64,000 nucleotides of DNA from an uncultured Aquimarina sp. (GCF_947492965.1 NZ_CANLOZ010000006.1:186001-250000), one strand, 5' to 3'. Positions 1 to 10,040 are shown, counted from the first letter of the stretch. Translations and numbers: made by a program. Notes: generated by a model from the letters alone, not told the origin.

Positions 1-3000
1 AGATTGTGAAACCGCGGATGGAGAAATAACAGCAACTATTACATCTGGTAATGATCAAGGAGCTTTGACATTTGAACTACAGGACTCCTTCGGAGGTGTT
101 GTTCAAGCAGGAGTTGTAGGAACGAGTCCATTCTTATTTACAGGAGTAGCACCAGGAGATTACGTTGTTGTAGTTACCGATGCTGGAAGAGGAACAGCTC
201 CTTTTTGTTCGTTCTCTGCACCAGTTAGTATTGATGCACCAACACCACCAGTATTAGTACCAGAGACAACATTTGTTACTTGTATTGGTGATACTGATGG
301 TGTAATTACAGCTGCATTAACTGGACCTTCTACAGATTCGGACCCAACAGTTATTTATGAATATAGAATTTCTGCACCAGTAGCAAATGTAACTCCATTC
401 CAAACAAGTCCTGTATTCTCAGGTTTGGGTATTGGAACGTATACTATTGAAGTAAGGGTTACTAAGCCAAACGGAGCTTTAAATGTGATTTGTTTGGATA
501 CTGAAGATTATATAATCGATCAGCCTACATTTGCTACAGCTAGTGTTACTTTAGAGTCCCCATATGGATGTACTGGGGCTGATATTAATTTACCTGTAAT
601 TACAGTAGATAACTTTAGTGGAGGTAATTCACCATATACTATTTCATATACAGATCCATCTGGAAATGTGGTGGGTCCTGTAGATCCTGCAACATTGGAT
701 ACAGATTCAGGAATAGCAGGTATTCAGATTATAGCGAATGAAGCTGGTAATTACACTTTCACAATCTTTGATACTAATGATTGTCCGAATGTATTAGCAC
801 CGTTTAATATACCTCCATTCCCGATAATGACGGATGCGGTAGTTAATCAGGTAACACCAATTGATTGTGCTACAAATACTGAAGAAGTTACAGTAACAGT
901 AACTGGAGGAACAGGACCATATGATTTTGTTGAAATTAATGGAGCAGTTCCTTCTCAATTAGGAGTTGCGTCAGGAGGTGCGACTACTACTAGTGCATCA
1001 TTCTTCCTTCCTGGAGTTGGTAATTATATCTTTAGGGTAACGGATACAGGAACTGGTTGTTCAATAGAAACAGCTCCTTATGAAATATTGCCTTATGATA
1101 CTATTGAAGCTAATATTGCAGTAGTTACTCCAGATATTCTATGTTTTGGGGACGCAACTGGTAATATAGAACTTACGGTTACTGGACATACAGGGCCTTA
1201 TAATTATACAGTGACTAATACTACAACAGGTACGGTTACCGGACCAATAGGAGCGGATACTACTGTACAGAACCCAATTACCATTAGCGGTCTCGAAGCA
1301 GGTAATATTCAGGTGTCTATTGTGGATCCTGCATCTACCTGTAATGATGACTCAAATGTCGTTACAATTAACCAGCCTACAGAAGTATTATTAAGTTTGA
1401 TTTCGAACACAAATGCTGATTGTAATAGCGATGGAAGAGTTGTTGTAGAAGCAAGTGGAGGAACTTCTCCTTACACGTTTACAGCAACCGATGTGCCTTT
1501 TGGAGGAACATTTACAGCTACAAATAGCACAGGAGAATTCTTATTGCCTGCATTACCAACTACTGGAACAACGTATAGAATTTCTGTAGTTGACGATAAT
1601 AGTTGTACATCTAATCCTGCATCAATAGACGTGTTGGTAGAAAGAACAGATGATCCAACATTGAATCCACTAACGGTGGACGATGTATGTACTCATGATG
1701 GAAGCTATGTGATCACAGCGACAGGAACGAGCAACGTACCAGCGCCAGGAACTGGTGCTTTAAGGTTCCAGTTAGACGGAGGTACTATAGTAGATGCAAA
1801 TAATGGATTAAATTCTCACTTATTTACGGTGTCTACATCAGGAACATATCAAGTGACTGCTTACGACGAAAATAACTGTCCTACAAATACAGAATCGATT
1901 ACTATTTTACCAGAATTGATTGCTTCAGCTGATTTTACTGCTGATCCTACTTGTAGAGATTTCGACGGAACGGTAACGGTTACTGTTTCTGGAGGTTCAG
2001 ACTTTACGGCAAGTCCGATAAACTTCACATTTGTATTAAATGGGACGGATAGCGCAGGTAATCCAGTTAACATTTCTCAAAATGGAGCTACAGGTACCGA
2101 GAATGTATTTACAAATATTTCCGCAGGAACATATACTGTAACTATTACAGATGTGAATATACCTGGAGTTTCTCCAACAGTTCCTTGTTCTATTACGATA
2201 GATGTGCCAGAATTGCCAGTGCCGGTAGATCCTATTATCACTGCTGCAGGTGAGGCTGTGTCTTGTGTTGGAGCAACGGATGGTGTAGTTACAATAACGT
2301 TAACGAACCCGATTGCAGCAGATGCTCCTTATACATATCAATTATTTGTAGATGATGGAACAGGAAACCCTGATTTAACACAACAAATAGGTACAGATCA
2401 AATAGACGATCCTATATTCACTGATGTGCCTGTAGGAGATTATGTAGCAGTGGTTACTTCTGATAGATCTTGTGCTGGTCAAGCAACGGTGAATATTCCA
2501 AATGCAAGCCAGGTGACTGCAGTGATCACGCAAAGCGCATATGGTTGTGCTGCGGATAATAGTGAGATATTCCCTGTGATTACAGTAACTATTGAAAACG
2601 GAACACCACCTTATTCTGTAACTTATGTTACACCATCTGGTAATACAATAACTGCAGTTGATGTGGCAGATGCTAATGCAAATCCAGCGGATGGAGTACA
2701 GTTTGAGATTACTGCGGATGAAGAAGGTGACTATTTAATAACAGTTACAGACTTTAATGGTTGTAACACAGCACCAAATGCTACGATTACTGAAACAGTA
2801 AATCCATTCCCAATTATGACGAATCCTTCTGTAGCAATTGTTACGGATATTACGTGTGCAGTTGATGAAGAGGTTGCGGTATCTGTTGTTGGTGGATCTG
2901 GTGATTTCTTATTTGAGTTAGTTGACAATACAGGAGCGGTAATTAATCCACCAGCACCTGTAGATACTCCAGCAGGAATATTTACTGCGAACTTTACATT

Positions 3001-5734
3001 GCCAAGAACATTAGGTATCTATACATTCAGAATTACAGATCAAGTAACCTTATGTACGATTACAGTAACGCATGAGTTAGATGAATTTGATTTTGTGGAA
3101 GTAATTGCTGCGCAAGAAACTCCAGAGTCATGTTTTGGAGATGCAGACGGTACCATTAATATCTCAATTACAGGATATTCTGGACCATATAACTTTACAA
3201 TTCTTGACGAGAATGGAAACCCGACAGCATTTAGTGGAACTGGAGACACTACTACCGATCCAGATCCTTACATATTGCCTGTTACATTACCACAAGGTGT
3301 TTATATTGTAGAGATTACTGAAACAGCAGACCCATTATGTACCGAAAGGTCTAACGCTATTGCTGTTACAGGTCCTGCAACACCAATTGTTACTGCAATA
3401 TCACCAATAAATATAGTAGAATCTTGTGTGCCTGGTGCTGATGGATCTTTCCAAGCTTCAGTTACTGGAGCGCAAGGTGCGGTAACTTATACATTGACAC
3501 CAGGAGGTATATCTAATACGACTGGATTGTTTGAGAATCTAACAGCAGGTCTTTATACCGTAACAGCTGAAGATAGCCAAGGATGTATAGATGATGAACA
3601 GTTTACAATTCAATCACCAAATGCTATTATCGTAGATCCAATAGCAGATAGCAGTGTAACTTGTTTTGAGGACACAGACGGAAGTATTACCGTTGTTGCT
3701 AGTGGAGGACAAGGGCCAGGAACATATTTATATACGTTAACATTCCCTGATGGTGTTACTACAAGTGGACCACAGTCTGTTAATGTATTTAATAATCTAG
3801 GAGCAGGAACGTATACAGTTACAGTTTCAGATAACTTAAATTGTACTGCTTCTACAACTGCGATAATAAATGAGCCTAATGAAGTTACTGTTAGTATAGA
3901 CAGCGTTACAGAGGTTACGTGTGATGTTAATACCATCGATGTTACAATAAGTGGAACAAGTGATGTTGCAATTTCTGAGTACTACTATGTGGATCAGGAT
4001 GGTAATGAGGTTTCTAATGGTGGATCAGGAGTATTTATAGGTCTTGTAGAAGGAGAATATCAATTCTTTGTAGAAGATGTAAATGGATGTAGATCACAAT
4101 TATCTTCACCAGTACCTGTAATTCCGATTAATCAAATAGCTATTACATTGGATACGACTGCAGCGAACATTAACTGTTTCAATGAATCTACAGGAGTTAT
4201 TGACGCAACAGTTACTGGTGGAATAGGAGACTATATTTTCGAATTAACGAATAATACAACAAGTCAGACCTGGGGTCCACAGAATGATAGTGAATTCACC
4301 GATTTACCACCTGGTAATTATACGTATGTGGTGAGAAGTGATAGAAACTGTGTTTCTCAAGAGAATTTCGATATTATTAACCCTGCAGAGTTTGAGAATA
4401 TTCCTCCACAGGTTATCGATGTTGTTTGTTTCGGAGAGGATAATGGTTCGATAACCGTTTTTGCAGCTGGAGGAACGCCTTCATATTCATTCGCTATAAG
4501 TACTGATCCAGGTCAGTTCTTTAATGATGAATCTGATGGAGCTGTAGATGGACAGCATACATTTACGGACCTGGCTCCAGGTATATATCAGGTATTTGCT
4601 CAGGATTCTAATGGATGTGGTCAGGTATATGATGTTACTATTGGAGAGCCAACGCAATTAATGGCTAATATTGTTGGAGCAATCACTCCAGAGACCTGTG
4701 CGGATCGTAATGATGGAGCTGTTACTATTGAAGTAACAGGAGGAACACCTCCTTATTCTACTAGTCTTACGAATAATAATGATTTCGTAGAAGGGGTGTT
4801 TACGTTTATGGATTTACCAGGAGGTATCACAACAATTTATGTACGTGATGCAAACAATTGTCCTGTAACGCTTCCAGTAGATATTCCTGAAGGTGCAATC
4901 CTTAATGGAGTGATGAGCCCAAGAATTGATTGTCCTATCATAAATACTGATGGTAGTATAAATCAACCACCAATATATTATATAGATGTTATTTTAGGAG
5001 ATAACTCGGTGAATACGGATATTATTTACAATCTAGTATCGTTAGACGGAGGAGTTAGTCCAGGTGACAGTCTAGATCCAACATTTATTGTGCAGCCAGG
5101 TCAATATCAAGGTACAATGACATATACACCTACAAACTGTGTATTCGATCTAGGTACAATAACAATAGAAGAATATGTTCCGTTGTCTACGCCAATCGCT
5201 CAGATGACGAATAATCCTCAGGATCCAAACGAATATGAAATTACTGTAACGGGTGGAAGTGGAGATTATACATTCTTCTTAGCGATTATTCCAGAAGGTC
5301 TTACTGTAAACGATCTTACGGATGCTGATTACAGAGAATTAGATGGTAATATGTTCTCCATTGATGAAACGGCAGATTATGCTATACGTGTTATTGATAA
5401 TCTAGCTTGTGAGGCAATAGGAGTTCAGAGATTAGAGTTTATTAATATCGTTATTCCTAATTACTTTACCCCAGATGGAGATGGAACTAATGATACTTGG
5501 TATCCTAGACAAGATCCATTTAGAGACCCATTCTTCTTTGATGATATGGAAGTTAGAGTCTTTGATAGATATGGTAGATTATTAGCTGAATTTATTGGAG
5601 ACCAAGGACCAAATAACGGATGGGAAGGAGTTTATCAAGGAAAAGAATTGCCATCAGGAGATTATTGGTTTACCATTATTCTAAATGATATTGATAACAG
5701 AGAATTTACAGGTCACTTTACTTTATATAGATAA
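1..5734 (+). CDS. SprB-like giant repeat adhesin, T9SS substrate (5' partial)
   Basis: The reading frame is open from base 2 with no stop upstream, so the gene is cut by the left window edge and 1,910 C-terminal residues are visible. I count about 19 SprB-type repeats of roughly 80-110 residues, each opening with a Cys followed by an acidic/DG motif (for example CFGDADGTI, CIGDTDGVI), then a GG..PY.Y/F core and a closing G.Y.V.V.D strand. The last ~96 residues (from about base 5441) are a CHU_C/type B T9SS sorting domain with IPNYFTPDGDGTND, VFDRYGR, GWEG and LPSGDYWF. By family knowledge such proteins are secreted by the type IX system and act as cell-surface adhesins, in SprB's case for gliding. 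The next gene, 5 bases downstream, encodes a PorP/SprF-like protein, the expected partner. Repeats 2-5 and 9-12 resemble each other as a block. Adhesin family is firm; ligand and a role in gliding are inference. Confidence 0.93.
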   Translation, partial: DCETADGEITATITSGNDQGALTFELQDSFGGVVQAGVVGTSPFLFTGVAPGDYVVVVTDAGRGTAPFCSFSAPVSIDAPTPPVLVPETTFVTCIGDTDGVITAALTGPSTDSDPTVIYEYRISAPVANVTPFQTSPVFSGLGIGTYTIEVRVTKPNGALNVICLDTEDYIIDQPTFATASVTLESPYGCTGADINLPVITVDNFSGGNSPYTISYTDPSGNVVGPVDPATLDTDSGIAGIQIIANEAGNYTFTIFDTNDCPNVLAPFNIPPFPIMTDAVVNQVTPIDCATNTEEVTVTVTGGTGPYDFVEINGAVPSQLGVASGGATTTSASFFLPGVGNYIFRVTDTGTGCSIETAPYEILPYDTIEANIAVVTPDILCFGDATGNIELTVTGHTGPYNYTVTNTTTGTVTGPIGADTTVQNPITISGLEAGNIQVSIVDPASTCNDDSNVVTINQPTEVLLSLISNTNADCNSDGRVVVEASGGTSPYTFTATDVPFGGTFTATNSTGEFLLPALPTTGTTYRISVVDDNSCTSNPASIDVLVERTDDPTLNPLTVDDVCTHDGSYVITATGTSNVPAPGTGALRFQLDGGTIVDANNGLNSHLFTVSTSGTYQVTAYDENNCPTNTESITILPELIASADFTADPTCRDFDGTVTVTVSGGSDFTASPINFTFVLNGTDSAGNPVNISQNGATGTENVFTNISAGTYTVTITDVNIPGVSPTVPCSITIDVPELPVPVDPIITAAGEAVSCVGATDGVVTITLTNPIAADAPYTYQLFVDDGTGNPDLTQQIGTDQIDDPIFTDVPVGDYVAVVTSDRSCAGQATVNIPNASQVTAVITQSAYGCAADNSEIFPVITVTIENGTPPYSVTYVTPSGNTITAVDVADANANPADGVQFEITADEEGDYLITVTDFNGCNTAPNATITETVNPFPIMTNPSVAIVTDITCAVDEEVAVSVVGGSGDFLFELVDNTGAVINPPAPVDTPAGIFTANFTLPRTLGIYTFRITDQVTLCTITVTHELDEFDFVEVIAAQETPESCFGDADGTINISITGYSGPYNFTILDENGNPTAFSGTGDTTTDPDPYILPVTLPQGVYIVEITETADPLCTERSNAIAVTGPATPIVTAISPINIVESCVPGADGSFQASVTGAQGAVTYTLTPGGISNTTGLFENLTAGLYTVTAEDSQGCIDDEQFTIQSPNAIIVDPIADSSVTCFEDTDGSITVVASGGQGPGTYLYTLTFPDGVTTSGPQSVNVFNNLGAGTYTVTVSDNLNCTASTTAIINEPNEVTVSIDSVTEVTCDVNTIDVTISGTSDVAISEYYYVDQDGNEVSNGGSGVFIGLVEGEYQFFVEDVNGCRSQLSSPVPVIPINQIAITLDTTAANINCFNESTGVIDATVTGGIGDYIFELTNNTTSQTWGPQNDSEFTDLPPGNYTYVVRSDRNCVSQENFDIINPAEFENIPPQVIDVVCFGEDNGSITVFAAGGTPSYSFAISTDPGQFFNDESDGAVDGQHTFTDLAPGIYQVFAQDSNGCGQVYDVTIGEPTQLMANIVGAITPETCADRNDGAVTIEVTGGTPPYSTSLTNNNDFVEGVFTFMDLPGGITTIYVRDANNCPVTLPVDIPEGAILNGVMSPRIDCPIINTDGSINQPPIYYIDVILGDNSVNTDIIYNLVSLDGGVSPGDSLDPTFIVQPGQYQGTMTYTPTNCVFDLGTITIEEYVPLSTPIAQMTNNPQDPNEYEITVTGGSGDYTFFLAIIPEGLTVNDLTDADYRELDGNMFSIDETADYAIRVIDNLACEAIGVQRLEFINIVIPNYFTPDGDGTNDTWYPRQDPFRDPFFFDDMEVRVFDRYGRLLAEFIGDQGPNNGWEGVYQGKELPSGDYWFTIILNDIDNREFTGHFTLYR
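281..3400 (+). repeat. About 2-kb internal super-repeat in the adhesin gene
   Basis: The unit beginning near 281 (CIGDTDGVI) is echoed near 2264 (CVGATDGVV). The repeat opening with YGC near 563 is echoed near 2539, the linker PFPIMT near 814 near 2803, and CFGDATG near 1143 near 3131 as CFGDADG. All offsets are about 1.98-1.99 kb, so a block of at least four SprB-type repeats, perhaps seven, appears to have been duplicated in tandem. Similarity fades after the fourth repeat. Offsets were read by eye. Confidence 0.7.
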
Positions 5735-5739
5735 TAAAC

Positions 5740-6717
5740 ATGAGAACGTACACAAGACATATAAAGATAGCTATCGTTCTGATGGTAGTTATAATCGCGA
5801 ATAAGAGCTACGGTCAGGAGTTTTTTGCACCTGTTCAGAATCAATATATAGCTGATAACCCTTATTTAATATCTAGTGCTTACGCTGGTATTGGTGATTG
5901 TTGGCAGGTAAGAGCATCCGGATTTGAACAATGGGTGGATATTGCAGATGCTCCGGGAACACAATCTTTATCAATAGATGGACGTATATCGGATCGATCT
6001 GGGGTAGGTGCTATTTTATTTAATGATAAGAATGGTGCTACCTCTCAGAAAGGTGTTCAGTTATCATTTGCACACCATTTAACATTAAACGAGTATACCA
6101 ATCAGTATTTATCTTTTGGTATTAGTTATAAGTTTACGCAATTTGGAATTGATACATCTCAGTTTAATGATGGTGACCCAAACATGCCACCAAGTGAGGT
6201 ATTACCAAATATAACGGTAAACAACTCTAATTTCGATATAGGTGTTTTGTATAGATTAGGTAGATTTTTTCTAAGTGCAAATGCAGTAAACTTATTGCAG
6301 AAGCAAATAGATGATTTTAACCCCACAGAACCCTCAAGTATTCAAAATTATTATGTGTATTCTGGATATACTTTTTACGATCGATTTAGTGATATTGAAG
6401 TAGAACCTACAATACTATATCAGAGTTTTGCAGGTGACGGTAGAAGTACTGCGGATTTGAACTTAAAGGTTAGAAAATTACATAGAGGTGATTACTATTG
6501 GGCAGGAGTTAGCTTACGATCATTAGTAGATCAAGATTTCAAACCATTATCAGTATCACCAATGATTGGTATCAAAAAATCTAATTTTTATGTCGCCTAT
6601 GGGTATCAGGTGAATGTTAACGAAATTTTTGATGCAAGTAATGCTGCGGGATCACATATGATAACTTTAGGTATTGATTTCGGATGTAGACAAAGTAAGT
6701 GTGGTTGTACATACTAG
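5740..6717 (+). CDS. PorP/SprF family T9SS outer-membrane protein
   Basis: This 325-residue protein begins with a signal peptide (about residues 1-25, ending near SYGQ). It continues with the PorP/SprF pattern: an early Q..Y..NPYLISSAYAG segment, alternating beta-strand sequence such as GVGAILFNDKNG and FDIGVLYRLGRFFLSANA, and repeated aromatic strand ends. Members are outer-membrane beta-barrels that pair with a neighbouring type B sorting-domain adhesin and are needed for its export or anchoring. The ATG is 5 bases after the adhesin stop, so the two are surely co-transcribed. A hairpin with a T-tract follows at 6781-6820. An unusual Cys-rich tail (CRQSKCGC near the C-terminus) was noted. 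Family assignment is secure; exclusive pairing with the upstream adhesin is inferred from position. Confidence 0.92.
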   Translation: MRTYTRHIKIAIVLMVVIIANKSYGQEFFAPVQNQYIADNPYLISSAYAGIGDCWQVRASGFEQWVDIADAPGTQSLSIDGRISDRSGVGAILFNDKNGATSQKGVQLSFAHHLTLNEYTNQYLSFGISYKFTQFGIDTSQFNDGDPNMPPSEVLPNITVNNSNFDIGVLYRLGRFFLSANAVNLLQKQIDDFNPTEPSSIQNYYVYSGYTFYDRFSDIEVEPTILYQSFAGDGRSTADLNLKVRKLHRGDYYWAGVSLRSLVDQDFKPLSVSPMIGIKKSNFYVAYGYQVNVNEIFDASNAAGSHMITLGIDFGCRQSKCGCTY

Positions 6718-6780
6718 TGAACGAATTGTTATATAATGCTATGTTGTAAACGAGTATTATTTAGACATAAAATTTTATAA

Positions 6781-6820
6781 GGTTAAGAATAGCTCAATAG
6801 AGTTACTCTTAACCTTTTTT
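6781..6820 (+). terminator. Rho-independent terminator after the adhesin/SprF-like operon
   Basis: The stem starts with GGTTAAGA at 6781 and closes with TCTTAACC, followed directly by a run of six T. It lies about 65 bases after the SprF-like stop and ends the operon. Confidence 0.85.
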
Positions 6821-6850
6821 GCATTATATGTTTTCGTTTTATTTAGAAAT

Positions 6851-6879
6851 AAAAGGAGTTTTAAGTAAAGCATCCTTTT
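6851..6879 (-). terminator. Probable terminator of the DoxX-like gene
   Basis: Inverted repeat AAAAGGA (6851-6857) / TCCTTTT (6873-6879) just beyond the stop of the minus-strand gene. Read on the minus strand it ends in TTTTATTT, a short imperfect T-tract. Confidence 0.5.
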
Positions 6880-6880
6880 A

Positions 6881-7279
6881 TTAAGAATGCACAACGTACA
6901 GTCCAAATACAGCTACTATAAAATAACAAGTGATGGTTAGTGCACCTTGATAATCTTTTGCCACTCTTTGACCAAAAAGAAGCATTAATAGTGTTATACA
7001 AGCTAAAAACATTGCAGTGATAGTAAACCCTGTTTGATTATCAGAAATCAATTGATAGATACCTAAAACACAAAATACAGCGGTAACAACTTCGATAAGC
7101 AAAACAGTTCCTAAAAGTAACGGGACTAGATTCGCCAAGAAAGTGGCCGAGAAATGCTCTTTTAACCAACTAAGATTTCCTTTCCAGTCAACTAATTTAT
7201 CAATACCAGATTGTAAAAAGGTGATTAAAAGGAATAATAAAATAGTGATGGAGACAATGTGAGTCATAAAATTATCCAT
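6881..7279 (-). CDS. DoxX-like small integral membrane protein
   Basis: 132 residues with four hydrophobic segments at about residues 7-24, 49-72, 84-102 and 111-131. The first helix and loop (FLQSGIDKLVDW) and the later FGQRVAKDYQGA resemble the four-helix DoxX/DUF-type membrane family common in Flavobacteriaceae. Function is unknown; relatives are linked to thiosulfate or quinol chemistry, but no such residues can be pointed to here. An in-frame ATG at residue 5 is an alternative start. The gene lies alone, convergent to the SprF-like gene and downstream of holB on the same strand with a ~79-base gap. It may share holB's transcript. Confidence 0.7.
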   Translation of the reverse strand: MDNFMTHIVSITILLFLLITFLQSGIDKLVDWKGNLSWLKEHFSATFLANLVPLLLGTVLLIEVVTAVFCVLGIYQLISDNQTGFTITAMFLACITLLMLLFGQRVAKDYQGALTITCYFIVAVFGLYVVHS

Positions 7280-7358
7280 AAGCCTAATTTGTTTTTGATG
7301 AGTAAAAGAAATCTAAAATCGTAATAAACGATTACGATAAAAAATATTAGTAAGAACC

Positions 7359-8513
7359 TTATGCAGGCTTTTTATGTAGTAATCTTGTAAGTTTAATGGA
7401 CAGGTCTGTTAAAATGATTTTAGCATTTCCATTTCTTTCTATGTGATAAATAGCATCCTGAAGTTCTTTACTGATGTCCATAATATTAGCACCATGAATA
7501 AACGGTGCAAAATTTTGAAGTTTAAAACCATTGGTTTTAGGTTCCAAAAACACAAGATCCTCAGCACCATAATTTAGTAACAAAGCTTGTCTAAAAAAAT
7601 CAAGGCAGTAGTTTAAAAACTTCTTTTGTGTTTCTCGCCCAGCACCAGCAATAGACTCACTCCATCTTATTAAATCATTGACAGCGGATTTATTTCCTTT
7701 GGCTCTAAAAGCTGTTCGTACCCATTGTATAAACCAGTCTTCGAACTGTTCATCACCACCATCTTGATGCAAAAGGTGCAATGCTTTGTTGTAGTCACCA
7801 TTTGCCTGATGCGCTATTTTTAGAGCTTCAGTATCGGAAATATTTTCCGAGGTTTTTAGTGCATCTTGTATGACTTGTTCTCCCAATGGAGGGAAATGTA
7901 ATACCTGACATCTAGATCTAATAGTCTGTATAATTTGTTCTTCTTTTTCAGTAATAAGAATAAAAACAGTTCTTTCGGGTGGCTCTTCTATTAATTTTAG
8001 TAGTTTGTTAGAAGCAGCAATATTCATTTTATCCGCCATCCATATGAGCATAACCTTATAACCACCTTCATAACTCTTTAAAGAGAGTTTTTTAACTACT
8101 TCCAATGCTTCATCCACACCTATTTGACCCTGCTTTTTTTCGATTCCAAGTAAAAGGTACCAATCAAAAATACTTCCGTAGGGTGTGTCTTTAACAAAGG
8201 TTCTCCACTCTTCCGCAAAGTGATTTGCTGTAGGATGCTTTTTAACTTTATCATTCGTAGCTACAGGATAAGCAAAATGTAAGTCTGGATGTGCTAAGTG
8301 ATTAAACTTTACATTGCAGGCTTGGTTGCCTCCGGTATTTTCACCTTCTATATTTTGACATAGGATATATTGGGCATAGGCAATCGCCATGGGTAACGTC
8401 CCACTTCCACTAGATCCTACAAAAAGTTGTGCATGGGGAATACGACCTCTTTCTACACTGGTAGTAAGATAACTTTTGATATGTGTAAGCCCTAATATTT
8501 CTGAAAAAAGCAT
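7359..8513 (-). CDS. holB: DNA polymerase III subunit delta' (clamp loader)
   Basis: 384 residues. The N-terminal AAA+ region has PHAQLFVGSSGSGTLP (about residues 26-41), where the Walker A lysine is replaced (GSSGSGT then L), as expected for the non-hydrolysing delta' subunit. NKLLKLIEEPP and the SRCQVLHFPPL motif (about residues 192-202) are the sensor/SRC elements of clamp-loader subunits. It helps load the sliding clamp during replication. The start fits the family's usual FSEILGLTHIK opening. On the minus strand a TATATTTG promoter-like element (8525-8518) ends only four bases before the ATG, so the mRNA may be leaderless. It is divergent from pgk. Confidence 0.93.
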   Translation of the reverse strand: MLFSEILGLTHIKSYLTTSVERGRIPHAQLFVGSSGSGTLPMAIAYAQYILCQNIEGENTGGNQACNVKFNHLAHPDLHFAYPVATNDKVKKHPTANHFAEEWRTFVKDTPYGSIFDWYLLLGIEKKQGQIGVDEALEVVKKLSLKSYEGGYKVMLIWMADKMNIAASNKLLKLIEEPPERTVFILITEKEEQIIQTIRSRCQVLHFPPLGEQVIQDALKTSENISDTEALKIAHQANGDYNKALHLLHQDGGDEQFEDWFIQWVRTAFRAKGNKSAVNDLIRWSESIAGAGRETQKKFLNYCLDFFRQALLLNYGAEDLVFLEPKTNGFKLQNFAPFIHGANIMDISKELQDAIYHIERNGNAKIILTDLSIKLTRLLHKKPA

Positions 8514-8517
8514 AAGG

Positions 8518-8525
8518 CAAATATA
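8518..8525 (-). promoter_or_regulatory. Candidate -7 promoter element of holB
   Basis: TATATTTG on the minus strand matches the Bacteroidota -7 consensus TAnnTTTG. It ends four bases before the holB ATG. No convincing TTTG-like -33 box was found at the usual distance. Confidence 0.4.
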
Positions 8526-8783
8526 AATTAATAATGTTCAATTTGTATGGATGATGAAGGATATAAATGGAATGTGATTTTTTCATTGAAAACCATCTTT
8601 TTGCTAAAAATCGATAAAAGTGAAAGTTTGAGGAAAAATACCATCATTTTTTACCATAGTTTTTAAGGTTTTTGAGGAAATAAAATTATTTTCGTTTGCG
8701 AAAAATCAATCCAATTCGGTGAAACGAAGATTAAAAAATTTAAAAATTGATTTTTAAAAGAGAATAGTTAAATTTTTTAATAA

Positions 8784-8810
8784 GAGAACGAAGTGGTTAC
8801 ACACGTTCTC
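8784..8810 (+). promoter_or_regulatory. Leader hairpin upstream of pgk
   Basis: GAGAACG (8784-8790) pairs with CGTTCTC (8804-8810), with an inner GTG/CAC pairing around a GTTA loop. It lies 42 bases before the chosen pgk start and is followed by AT-rich sequence, not a clean T-tract. It could stabilise or modulate the mRNA; function is inferred only. Confidence 0.45.
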
Positions 8811-8852
8811 AATTTTATAATTAAATTAAAACAATTACTAAAATTTAAACGT

Positions 8853-10040
8853 GTGAAAACAATAAATGATTTTAATTTCGAAAATAAAAAAGCATTAATT
8901 CGAGTAGATTTTAATGTTCCCCTAGATGAAAATTATAAAGTAACTGACGATACTAGAATACAAGCTGCCAAACCAACTATTATTAAGGTTTTGGAAGATG
9001 GTGGTAGTGCTGTATTAATGTCTCATTTAGGTCGTCCAAAAGGCATACAAGAAGAGTTTTCGTTACATCATATTGTGGATGAGGTAGCAGACGTTATAGG
9101 TGTACAAGTAAAATTTGCGGCTAATTGCGTTGGACAAGAAGCAGAAGAGGCTGTTGCACAATTAAATCCAGGTGAAGTTTTGCTATTAGAAAATCTTCGA
9201 TTCCACAAAGAAGAAACTGCTGGTGATGCTGGTTTTGCAGAAGAACTTTCAAAATTGGGAGATATATACGTAAATGATGCTTTTGGAACTGCTCATAGAG
9301 CACATGCATCTACAACAATTGTTGCTCAGTTTTTCCCAGCAAATAAATGTTTTGGAAACTTATTAGCTAAAGAGATAGATAGTATTGATAAAGTACTGAA
9401 AAGTGGAGAAAAACCGATAACAGCTGTTCTAGGTGGATCTAAAGTTTCGTCAAAGATTACGATTATAGAAAACATCTTAGACAAGGTGGACAACCTAATT
9501 ATTGGTGGTGGTATGACCTATACCTTTATCAAAGCTCAAGGAGGACAAATTGGAGATTCTATTTGTGAAGACGATAAACAAGAATTGGCTTTAAATATTC
9601 TTAAGCAAGCAGAAGAAAAAGGAGTTCAAATACACCTACCAGTAGATGTTATTGGTGCAGATGCATTTGATAATGGTGCTAACACTAAAGCTATGAGTGT
9701 TGATGCTATTCCAGATGGATGGCAGGGATTAGATGCAGGACCAGAAACATTGAAGAATTTTCATCAGGTAATATTAGATTCTAAAACGATACTTTGGAAT
9801 GGTCCGTTAGGAGTTTTTGAAATGGAAAACTTCGCGAATGGAACCATTGCTCTGGGGCATTCTATTGCAGAAGCAACACAAAATGGAGCTTTCTCTCTTG
9901 TAGGAGGTGGAGATTCTGTAGCTGCGGTTAAACAATTTGGTTTTGGAGACAAAGTTAGTTATGTTTCAACGGGTGGTGGCGCTATGTTAGAAAGCTTAGA
10001 AGGAAAAACACTTCCTGGTATCGCTGCCATTGGAAATTAA
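8853..10040 (+). CDS. pgk: Phosphoglycerate kinase
   Basis: 395 residues from a GTG start at 8853. The frame is open 20 codons further, to a GTG at 8793, but that extension runs through the leader hairpin and has no family counterpart. The usual flavobacterial protein starts [23 protein letters not shown], which matches here. Visible hallmarks are RVDFNVP near residue 17, SHLGRPKG near 58, the substrate loop HRAHAST, the ATP-side motif NGPLGVFE and the C-terminal GGGDSVAA. The cytosolic enzyme interconverts 1,3-bisphosphoglycerate plus ADP and 3-phosphoglycerate plus ATP in glycolysis. It is single-gene, with its own terminator at 10093-10120. Confidence 0.97.
   Translation: MKTINDFNFENKKALIRVDFNVPLDENYKVTDDTRIQAAKPTIIKVLEDGGSAVLMSHLGRPKGIQEEFSLHHIVDEVADVIGVQVKFAANCVGQEAEEAVAQLNPGEVLLLENLRFHKEETAGDAGFAEELSKLGDIYVNDAFGTAHRAHASTTIVAQFFPANKCFGNLLAKEIDSIDKVLKSGEKPITAVLGGSKVSSKITIIENILDKVDNLIIGGGMTYTFIKAQGGQIGDSICEDDKQELALNILKQAEEKGVQIHLPVDVIGADAFDNGANTKAMSVDAIPDGWQGLDAGPETLKNFHQVILDSKTILWNGPLGVFEMENFANGTIALGHSIAEATQNGAFSLVGGGDSVAAVKQFGFGDKVSYVSTGGGAMLESLEGKTLPGIAAIGN

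Larger units (their letters stand above)
8514..8852. other. Divergent intergenic region between holB and pgk
   Basis: This 339-base, very AT-rich stretch shows no convincing coding sequence. It holds the putative holB -7 element at its left end and a hairpin in the presumed pgk leader at its right end (8784-8810). No clear TAnnTTTG element for pgk was found. Confidence 0.6.

Noticed and set aside
1..5440. Repeats in the adhesin gene as a CRISPR or DNA repeat array
   Set aside because: The periodicity is that of a protein-coding repeat in frame, with diverged DNA and no spacers.
8793..8852. N-terminal extension of pgk starting at GTG 8793
   Set aside because: It runs through the leader hairpin and adds 20 residues absent from the family; the conserved start is at 8853.
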